From Sperchopsis tessellata (Eukaryota; Arthropoda; Insecta; Coleoptera; Hydrophilidae), in the NCBI GenBank assembly GCA_033557685.1, contig JAWQRN010000218.1, positions 1 to 33,824 of the forward strand: a stretch of DNA of 33,824 bases, given 5' to 3'. Under the pieces are notes generated by a model. It had not been told where the DNA came from. It worked only from the letters and a program-made list of their open reading frames with translations, and did not search any database. Made by a program: the position numbers and the translations under genes. Positions 1 to 15,103 of this stretch are shown piece after piece (the first letter of the stretch is position 1; every line of letters begins with the position of its first letter).

Positions 1-95
1 ATAGTGTATGCAAGCGTGCAAGTCAGAATAACTAGTCTAGTTTGAAATCTCTCTATTTGTTTTTGTTTAGTTTTACATATATATATATATTTCAG

Positions 96-310
96 AACTT
101 GGATCACATGAGTCTGTATGTTCCTGTTGTCAAGCTACAAAATATGCTCCTATAATTGCGGAAGTTGAATGTGAAGATGGCTACAAATATGCCAAACCCA
201 TTCAAGTTCCAAAGGAATGTAGTTGTGAAGGATGTGCAGCAGCATCAAAATACACATCACCCGTGGGTGTAAAAACTGGAGTGAAAACTGGAATCAAAAC
301 TGGATATTAG
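96..310 (+). CDS. 3' terminal exon of a CTCK-domain secreted protein, probably hemocytin/hemolectin (partial)
   Basis: This is the last coding exon of a gene that enters from the left. A TA-rich tract (75-91) and ttcag form the acceptor. The exon opens with the last two bases of a split codon and encodes 70 residues up to the TAG at 308-310. Cysteines are spaced as in the end of a C-terminal cystine knot: CSCC near the start, one Cys about 15 residues on, then CSCEGC. The von Willebrand factor and mucin CTCK tail has the same CxCC...C...CxC order. In insects the usual large secreted protein with this tail is hemocytin/hemolectin, a haemocyte clotting protein; that naming is from memory, and SCO-spondin-like or mucin-like proteins remain possible. 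After the knot comes a short basic tail with three KTG units (VKTGVKTGIKTGY). No clear AATAAA follows within 150 bases. Confidence 0.72.
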
Positions 311-826
311 ATTGTAAAATATGATAAAGTTGATTTTGTAAAGTTTATTTTTTCTTTGTTTGATAATAATAATACACTATTTTCATGATATTATGGTTTC
401 TTTTCCAATTCTAAAATATTTATCCATACTATTTGTAACTTTGCCTTTCGTCCTTAGGCTATTGGGTCATTTCATGAACATTAAAAGTAAAAGTTGATAT
501 ACATGATACAAGTAGGTAAGCAAGTCAAGTGAGCAGGTTACATGACATGTCTTTGAGTGTAAGTAAGTGCTGTTAATATATAGACAAGTACGCAGGCTAA
601 ATGTGAGGTAAGTTTAATCACAATTATTCCTTCTTCTGTCCAGAAAGAAGTATACGATTGGGGATTTTTATGAAAATTTAAAAAAGCAAGTCTTGGCCTT
701 TGAAAAATAATTGTAAAATTTGATACTTATAGCGAGTTGATTTTTATTGCAAAAAACTTTTGCATTATTTGTAAATAAGAAGAATTTTTCGATTAATAAA
801 GTTTTTTTTTTTGACAGAAATCCTTG
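311..826. other. Intergenic, AT-rich, no gene seen
   Basis: This stretch holds the 3' untranslated region of the upstream gene and then unassigned sequence. A short run around 500-600 repeats variants of caagtaggtaagcaagt. No reading frame on either strand resembles a known protein; the minus frame overlapping 765-1061 lies across the mariner relic and is a shadow. Confidence 0.5.
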
Positions 827-1260
827 AATGACACCCAATTTTCCCCAAACAGACGAGAAGCTGTTTATTATTAGAGCTCACTGATAACAGCAAGCTTAAG
901 CACAATTCAACAAAAATTGTTGCCAATAAATTTAGTGTATCGGAGAAAACCTTGAGCAGGATTTGGCACCGAGGAAGGCAATCATTAAATGGGTGGTCAG
1001 AATCAGCTGATATATCTTCTAGTAAAAAGGGACTTGTTGAGCGAAAACCGAAAATGCTCAATTTATAACAAATTAAAGCAGTTCCACTTCAGTGTCACCG
1101 TAATATTCATTATGTTGCGCATGCTATTGGCATTAGTTAATTTATAGTTCACAACCGATTAAAATCCGAACAAATAGGGTGATATTCCAATGGTGTAAAG
1201 CCATATTTGACAGATTCCAACAAAATTGCATGGTTAAAATACTGCTTATCAATGGTCGAG
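827..1260 (+). pseudogene. Mariner-like (plant-type MLE) transposase relic
   Basis: The plus frame beginning at 901 reads 120 codons with only three stops, and it carries the N-terminal and linker motifs of IS630/mariner transposases of the plant-like MLE group. These are a helix-turn-helix with KIVANKFSVSEKTLSRIW, then a segment ending KPYLTDSNKIAWLKYCLSM, the usual lead-in to the catalytic core. Upstream, 827-871 in another frame reads FSPNRREAVYY, which fits the family N terminus, so a frameshift lies near 872. The catalytic aspartates are not seen because homology stops near 1260. The copy is dead: three in-frame stops, one frameshift and loss of the C-terminal domain. No terminal inverted repeats were identified. 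Confidence 0.7.
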
Positions 1261-1469
1261 TTAAAAAGCGTACAAAAAATAATACTTCATGAATACTTGC
1301 CTTAAAAATTACAGCTTAAGTACTTAAAAATTAACAAGTTGATAGTATAACTGCTATACAACTGAAATTTTCCTACCTTCGTTCACACATTGTTTCTATT
1401 GTTAGGAAGTAATTATTAGCAGTAAGGATAAGAATGCTGAGCCAGATGGAATAAGCTCAAATATACACA

Positions 1470-2055
1470 GTGCAACTACGGAAGCAATAATTATTTACTT
1501 GAGCAGGTATGTCAGCATCTTTTAGATAAATTTACAAAGTATTCTAACGCGAACTGTAACGTTCGCAGATACTTATTTCTCATAAATAGCTCACATAACA
1601 CTCATAGTCCATAAGAACGTAGCCAAATTACATATTGCATGAAAGCTCAGCTGCAACACCATGTCTGCGGCAGTCAGCAAGTTTTGCATTATGCACTTGA
1701 AACATGGTTGGAAATAAAATGTCAAATCACTTCCACTTCAGTGACTGTGGAAGTAATAATTAATTACTTTGGCAGTTTTGTAATTATCCTGTAGATTGAA
1801 TTAACAAAGAATTCAAGCGTGAACTATAACTTTCAACACATACTTATCTTTTGTAAATAGTTTACTTAACATTCATAAGAACAGAGCCAAATAGCATATT
1901 GTATAAAAGCTGAACTACACAGGAGATGCAGTTGTACTGATGAGAAATGATATTCTTCGGAACACCGTCTTTGCAGCATTCATTCTGACGTTCAACAATC
2001 TTGCAGTATTCCATTAAAACATGGTCGGCAATAAAATGATAAAACACTTCCAATA
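1470..2055. repeat. Degenerate tandem duplication, period about 270 bp
   Basis: Two diverged direct copies lie side by side. GGAAG(C/T)AATAATTA at 1480 recurs at 1749, and GCG(A/T)GAACT at about 1548 recurs at about 1817. Both are followed by matching ACTTAT, ACATTCATA-like, AGCCAAAT and ACATGGT segments in the same order. The second copy has extra bases around 1935-1975. A shorter partial match, GGAAGTAATTATTA, at about 1406 hints at a third unit. No coding content was seen; it is probably part of an old unclassified element or satellite. Confidence 0.6.
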
Positions 2056-2102
2056 AGTAATATTAATTCTTACAAAAGAAAATATGATTTATCTATATAA
2101 AC

Positions 2103-2412
2103 AATAATATTTATATCTTCAGGTTTTCCGGGAGATAACCGTGTGTTTTTCTAGATTAGCACTTGTGAGAGCTACATGTTATTCTATTATTAGCACTATT
2201 TAGAGCTGGTCGGCACCTACAACTAGCATTTTTCAGAGCTATATGGCAATGTTTAATTAGCACTTTTAAGAGCTACATGTCTTGATAATGTCCCCTGCAA
2301 CGGTGGACGAAACGTCGGCAAAAAAAAAGCCAACATACAGTTATCTCCAAGAAAACCTAAAGATATTTACTGTGGCCATGGAAGTCTAAGAACTGAATTA
2401 ATAATATTTATA
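2103..2412 (+). mobile_element. 284-bp retroelement-like repeat with 13-bp target duplication (copy 1)
   Basis: The element occupies 2116-2399 and is bracketed by perfect copies of AATAATATTTATA (2103-2115 and 2400-2412). A variable-length duplication of this size fits target-primed retrotransposition, although its AT content lowers its weight. The left end (atatcttcaggttttc, ggagataaccgtgtgtt) is inverted near the right (aacatacagttatctcc, gaaaacctaaagatat), an imperfect inverted repeat of about 35 bp. Between them are four tandem units of about 33 bp starting at 2158, 2192, 2225 and 2258 (TAGCAC...AGAGCT), then a conserved core at 2281-2318 with GTCC (2290-2293), GGAC (2305-2308) and GAAAC (2309-2313). 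Related copies are at 14117-14275, 14568-14746 and 27425-27500. It has no open frame, so it is non-autonomous. The core resembles half a hammerhead ribozyme as found in Penelope-like elements (inference). Confidence 0.65.
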
Positions 2413-2850
2413 CTTTGACCAGAAAGTTAGGTGACTATTTATTATTGGTGGAAAATATATCTAAAATTTTATGGTGATCCAGATATAATTCTTTTTTAAG
2501 TACGGTTTTAAAAAGAAGTACAGTACAACAGAAAGGAGTACAAAACTACCAAAAGGAATACGGTTGGTTGCTTACTAAAAGACTCTTTCTTGTAATATTC
2601 GAATATTTTTATTTTAGCAGAATAAATTTTTTGGCGAGATAAACTCATATATAGGTTTATCTAAAACAAAACAATTATAACACCAATAAATTATGTACTC
2701 ACTATAACTTGTCACTACAGTGTATCTAAATAATACAATTATAAAGAATTAATCACTAACTTTATAATAATAACATTAACTTTGTCCTTTGACAAAATTT
2801 GGAAAACCTAAGATACCTAAACGAATTATATCATGGTTGAAAACTAACAG
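2413..2850. other. Unassigned AT-rich sequence
   Basis: No reading frame, RNA gene or repeat structure could be recognised here. Confidence 0.4.
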
Positions 2851-3121
2851 ACTTGTTAGCTCAGTAGTTATGTACCGAGCTAGTAAGGGTGGGGTCTCAA
2901 ATTAAAGGCAGCCGGCTTTTTAAGATTAGGGAAGTCTTTGTGGTGCTTATTTTCTAAGAGGAGAGACAAAAATATAGATCTCGTGTATTGTAGGTAAATC
3001 AAGATCAAAGGGAATTCAGTTAGAAAATAGGACAAGGCAAAATTCACAGGTGTGCAACCAAATCCCTGCATCTGTGTTTGGCCACAGCAGAAGAAATAGG
3101 CCGAGATTAAATAAACAAATA
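2851..3121 (+). mobile_element. tRNA-derived SINE, diverged copy
   Basis: The head has a pol III box A (TTAGCTCAGTAGTTA at about 2855) and a decayed box B region (GGGGTCTCAAATTAA). The body matches, segment by segment, the better preserved SINE at 24576-24875: GCCGGCTTTTT, GATTAGGGAAGTCTTTGTGG, TGTATTGTAGGTAAATCAAGATCA, and a 3' end of AAATAGGCCGAGATTAAATAAACAAA. The minus frame at 2880-3071 lies inside it and is not a gene. No clear target duplication was seen, which fits an older insertion. Confidence 0.75.
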
Positions 3122-3803
3122 ATAGGTGTGTGCGATCTTTGTTTCATTTAAAGAATCAATTTGAACTAAAGATCTAAATTATTTATATAAAGGAAATTTG
3201 AATGTAGTCAAGGACTTGGTAACAAAGAAGTATAATATGATATAATGAGTCGTTGTCATTAAGATTTATAAATATTCTCGACTGAGCTCTTTGTAGAAAT
3301 TTTGAATGCTATGGATGGTATGTTCCTATTGCCTGAGAAGAGCGAAAAGACCATACTTGGGTTGAAGAATAAAAAGTCAACTATTTTTAATAGTAGTAGT
3401 GTGACTTATAAAATTTTTTTGCATATTGTTGATGCCCAAGTTACTATGATGAATGCGTCATTTAGCATGGGTGGGCTTCCACAACTTTTAAAAGTCTATT
3501 GTGCGAAGGCATGTAGTGAAGACTACACAAGTAAGAATGCCTTACAGATATCTCAAACTAGAGACCAGTGTCACTATTGCCTACTTTTTTAAAGTAGTAA
3601 AGAAACCTGTTCTCAGAAGGCATGGACATTACGGGAGTAATGATTAAATAAAAATTAAATTGATGACTTAAACCAAACAGTAAGAAATATCACTCTGATA
3701 TTTTAGCTTATTTTGATAGTAGGTAGTATTTACTATTTTAATGGAGATTGCTACGATTTGTTCGAGTCCGAGTAATACCTTAGATATGCAGTAACGCAAC
3801 AGT
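3122..3803. other. Unassigned; holds a 96-codon frame of unknown nature
   Basis: An ATG frame at 3302-3592 (plus) encodes 96 residues without a recognisable domain, signal peptide or transmembrane segment. It has no matching splice context and sits between a SINE and a DNA-transposon relic, so it is more likely chance or transposon remnant than a gene. The rest is AT-rich and featureless. Confidence 0.3.
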
Positions 3804-3947
3804 ACTGTGAAACTGGAGTAAAAAACACAATAAAACTGTGAAAAAGTAGTTAAAAGTGTGTACCAGGAGTGATAAACGCTATTTTAGTGTGCACCAGGAG
3901 TGAAAAACGCAACAATAGTGTGCAGTAGGAGTGAAATCCGTAAAGTT
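3804..3947. repeat. 31-bp tandem repeat array, five units
   Basis: Units begin ACTGTG or AGTGTG at 3804, 3835, 3855, 3886 and 3917. Spacing is exactly 31 bp, except for one shortened 20-bp unit. The consensus is AGTGTG-ACCAGGAGTGAAAAACGC followed by AT-rich bases. It lies just upstream of the 80-bp GC-rich array and the Mutator-like transposase relic, so it is probably the subterminal region of the same element. Phased repeats of this kind in DNA transposons often bind transposase; that role is inferred here. Confidence 0.7.
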
Positions 3948-4029
3948 TAAAATAGCGTAGGAAATATCAAGCGTAGTAAGGTTTAACAATGTTGCCGGCG
4001 CGGCTCCTCCGCTACCTAAAATGTCTTAC

Positions 4030-4400
4030 TCTCCCTCCGCCTTCGCTCCCCAGTCCCCGCGACTCGGCTTCGCCACTACCCCATTACGACCCGTCGTAAA
4101 GGGCTACTCGCTTTGCTCGCCCGAACTAATAAATATTCCGACGCGTCAACTCCGCACCTCATTTCGACCCGTCACAGAAGGGGTACTCGCTTCGCTCGCC
4201 CGCACTATTAATTACTCCGACGCTCCAACGCCACTACCTAAATTCGACCCGTCCGAAAAAGGTACTCGCTTCGCTCGCCCGCACTCACAAGTAACTTCGA
4301 GCCTGCTCCACAGCCACCTCGATTCGACCCGTCGCAAACAGGTAGTTACCTTACACGCCCGGACTCTGCTACTGTACACCGTACGTCTATCAGTGCAAGA
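4030..4400. repeat. GC-rich tandem repeat, period about 80 bp, four units
   Basis: CGACCCGTC recurs at 4087, 4165, 4245 and 4325 (spacing 78, 80, 80). In the first three units it is followed after a few bases by TACTCGCTTCGCTCGCCCG or a close variant; the last unit is more diverged. Composition is sharply GC- and CpG-rich against the AT-rich surroundings. The array runs directly into the transposase relic at 4442. The plus frame 4021-4470 crosses the array and is low-complexity translation, not a convincing protein. Confidence 0.75.
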
Positions 4401-4441
4401 GAGAAGACTTGACGTCAGTCGGACATATTGCCATCGTGAAA

Positions 4442-5292
4442 ATGTTTACACGTTCAATAGAGAAACATAGCGTCAAATATTTAACGTATATTGGTGATGG
4501 TGACAGTAAGACATTCAAAGGTATTTTAGATGCACAACCATATGGAAATAATTATGCAGTTGTTAAAAAAGAATGGGAACTCGGCTTAGAAATGCAAAGA
4601 AAACTAAGAAGGGCATAAGCGGAAGAGTTGAGGGTAAACTCACTGATAAAGTAATTGGCGAATTGACAAAATATTATGGATTGGCCATTCGAAGACATCC
4701 GGATTCCATTGCTGATATGACAAACGAAATTTTGGCCACTTTTTATCACAAGATTTCCACGGATGATAAGCCACAGCATCAAAACTGTCCTGCAGGTAAA
4801 ATAGTTGGTGTAAGTGGCGTAGAGCTGAATTTCTGGGAATCAGTGATCAATTTGAACACGATAAGCAGCCTCTTTCTGAACAAGTTCAGGAAGTTATCCA
4901 GCCAATCTATGAAGATCTGTCGAGAGAACATTTATTGACCAGGTGCTTGAGAGCGGAGACTCAAAACAATAATGAGTCACTAATCTGGACTTTCGCTCCG
5001 AAGCATCTTCATTCTGGTGCAAAAGTCGTCAAAACCGCCACATTTCTTGTTGTGCTAATCTTCAACGAAGGGTTCGAATCTATCCTAAAGCTGATGGAAG
5101 TCATGGGAGTAAATATTGGCCTAAATGCCCAAGCGTTCGTTCATCAGCCTAACGATTCTCGCATCGACCGCTCAGAGAGACGCTTGAGTGATTTTGCCAA
5201 ACAAGCCCGGATATCAAACAGAGAAAACGGCCTTGCATGACTTCTTTGAAGAAGAGGAAGGTGTACTCTATGGTCCAGGCATAGCAGATTGA
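4442..5292 (+). pseudogene. Mutator-like (Phantom-type) transposase, broken
   Basis: The first segment (from the ATG at 4442) reads MFTRSIEKHS and then YIGDGDSKTFKGI, a hallmark of animal Mutator-like transposases of the PF20700 type. A small deletion and frame change near 4573 removes the short stretch expected before MGTRLRNAKKTKKG. The next frame carries GKLTDKVIGELTKYYGLAIR and STDDKPQHQNCPAG. A second frame change near 4795 leads to FEHDKQPLSEQVQEVIQPIY, CLRAETQNNNES and onward. A third near 5235 leads to FFEEEEGVLYGPGIAD and a TGA at 5290-5292. Together these cover the C-terminal half of the family protein. The N-terminal half is missing, replaced by the tandem arrays upstream. At least three frame changes make the gene non-functional. 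Confidence 0.78.
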
Positions 5293-6010
5293 TGGTAAGA
5301 CCATTTTTTTATTATGAATTCCATACAACTTTCAAACGCGTTTTTCTCAAAACACGATTTTTTCAAACTGCTGCCATGATATCTCAAAAACTATTTGATT
5401 GATTCTGCTCAAATTTATACAGCATCTTTAGTACATGTATAACTACAAGCTGAACTAAAATAATTAAGATTGCTTTGTTAGTTATCTTTTTATCAGCTAT
5501 ATAGAGCCCCAAAAAAATACGAAAAATTGATTTTTTTTTTTGAATTCTAACTTCATTTTAGTATCCATATAGAGCTTCAAGACTCACGATTAAAATTGAG
5601 TTTGGTTTTTTGATAACAGATAAGCAGATATGTGTTCCTGTTGGGCGGTGTATCTCCGACTATATTCTATAAAATGACTTAAAAAAATTCACAAAGTTTG
5701 TTTAAATATTAATAAAAATGATATACAATTTATAAATTATTTTATTTTAATGGATTGCCAAAAAAAATTCCCCAAAGAAGCATTAAAAAACGGCCTTCAC
5801 ACTAGACGACCCCCTTAACTCAAATTTATGTCGGGCACTAGTGCTTATGAAATCAATGTTGCATTCATCTCAAATTTATCCTAAGAGAATATGGTTATCG
5901 TACTGTAGGAAACAAAAGAGAAAAAACAAATTTGGAGAAGAATTTCAAAAAGTTTCCATGTTTTATTTATCAAGGTTATTTTAAAAGGGGAAAATTAAAC
6001 TTAAGTGAAC
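5293..6010. other. Probable 3' flank of the Phantom-like element, then COPA downstream spacer
   Basis: Bases 5293-5660 include ATATCTCAAAAACTATTTGA and poly-A/T runs, a composition typical of the untranslated tail of such elements, but no terminal inverted repeat was found to close it. From about 5660 the sequence is unassigned AT-rich DNA up to the 3' end of COPA. Confidence 0.35.
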
Positions 6011-6035
6011 TGAAAACAGAATTTGATTTTAAAGT

Positions 6036-6041
6036 TTTATT
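6036..6041 (-). terminator. Poly(A) signal of COPA
   Basis: TTTATT on the plus strand is AATAAA on the COPA strand, in the context AAGAATAAAACTTT. It lies about 215 bases past the COPA stop, giving a 3' untranslated region of ordinary length. It is the first canonical hexamer noticed after the stop. Confidence 0.6.
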
Positions 6042-6254
6042 CTTAGCTCACTTACATCTTAATATTATAGTATAACATTCATTCAAAAGTAGTAGGAATA
6101 TCAACATATAAAAATGATATTAAATATATACTTTTTTAATGTAATCACAAATAAAATGAAATAATACATATCAGCTCATAGCTAAAGTTTTCTGAGAAAG
6201 TACTATCGTTAACAAAATTATTTTTACAGTACAGCTAAATTATAAATTTCTTAT

Positions 6255-14026
<7,772 letters not shown>

Positions 14027-14116
14027 TTAGGTTAGATGATGTTTCCAAGAGTCATAAGACAAATTCTCATTGGCTCAAAAATGTAAGTAATATTAACAAA
14101 AACAATAGTTGGGTAT

Positions 14117-14275
14117 TTATCTTCATGTTTTTCGGGAGATATCCGTGTGTTAGCTTTTCTTCTTGCCGACGTTTCGTCCACAATTTTAGGGGTCATTATT
14201 AAGACATGTGGTTCTAAAAAGTACTAAGTATCGTCTGACAAAGCCAATACACGGTTATCTCCAGTAAAACTTTGA
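14117..14275 (-). mobile_element. Copy 2 of the 284-bp repeat family, minus orientation
   Basis: Both terminal motifs are present in inverted form: TTTTTCGGGAGATATCCGTG at the left and CACGGTTATCTCCAGTAAAA at the right. The conserved core appears reversed as GCCGACGTTTCGTCCAC at about 14165. The tandem 33-bp section is reduced to about one unit. The copy is diverged and internally shortened. Confidence 0.65.
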
Positions 14276-14567
14276 GTACTGATAATTATGGTTACAACGT
14301 TTTTATAACGTATTTGTTAGGATAATGTAAGCATATTCCTGAGATTCGTAGTTTTTTACATTTATCTTGTACTTAAAGCCAACTTAAAATGATTGCGCAC
14401 TAGTTATGAAAAATAAACCTTAATTAACGTAATTTGATCTTCTAGTTTTAAAATATGATGGCCTAAAATCTGAACTATTAAATTAAAAAAAAAGAAATAG
14501 TGTAGTAGTATTGAATGTTAGATTGATATGCTTTTGATCACTTCTATGAATTACATATCAGTCTATA

Positions 14568-14746
14568 CTTAGCACTTTTTAGAGTTGGTCAGCAACCTAT
14601 AATTAGCATGTTTAAAAGCTACATGTCTTAACACTGTCCCCTGCAACGGTGGACGAAACGTTGGGGAAAAAGAAAAGCCAACACTCGGTTATCTTCCGGA
14701 AAACCTGGCGAAATTTGCTGTTGCCGTGGAAGTCTACGTATTGAAC
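14568..14746 (+). mobile_element. Copy 3 of the 284-bp repeat family, 5' truncated
   Basis: It starts within the 33-bp repeat section (TTAGCACTTTTTAGAG), so the left terminus is missing. It runs through the core (CCCTGCAACGGTGGACGAAA) and the right end (AGCCAACACTCGGTTATC, then GAAAACCTGGCGAAATTT), ending near TGGAAGTCTACGTATTGAAC. Copy 1 ends with a very similar TGGAAGTCTAAGAACTGAA, which supports a shared 3' end. Loss of the 5' end with an intact 3' end is the pattern of retrotransposition. Confidence 0.68.
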
Positions 14747-15103
14747 ATGAAATATATTATCATTTAAAGAATTTGCAACTGCAACTCACATAGGCATTTA
14801 ACTTTTTATAAAGTTATTGCATTATTGTTAGTTAAAACTTGTGCTCATTTTGCTAATTTCTTTAAGTAAGTGAATTTATATTTCTTACTTTCACTTTCTC
14901 TTGCATTATGTGCCCCGATACGATAATTTTAATCCACACCTCAATTAATTGGTTCATTTTTGTATGAACTTGAAGTGGGTTAAAATGGAGGCAATTTCTT
15001 CCGAAATGTAACATAACAATATGAGCTGTCAAACATGACGTCTAAGAATAATTTAGGTTAGGAATTAAAGGAAACTCCAAATTTAAACAAGAAATGTATC
15101 AAC

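Noticed and set aside
3302..3592. 96-codon open frame
   Set aside because: No recognisable motif, isolated among transposon remains, and of a length expected by chance over this much sequence. Kept only as a note in the spacer entry.
3804..3947. Regular 31-bp repeats considered as a CRISPR array
   Set aside because: The repeats are directly tandem without unique spacers, and the setting is a eukaryotic transposon.
4021..4470. 149-codon open frame
   Set aside because: It runs through the 80-bp GC-rich tandem array; its open state follows from repeat composition and the translation shows no domain. The real coding relic starts in a different frame at 4442.
15053..15062. TTAGGTTAGG, two units of the insect telomere repeat
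   Set aside because: Only two units, common by chance in insect DNA; not an interstitial telomere array. It is treated as part of the promoter motif trio instead.
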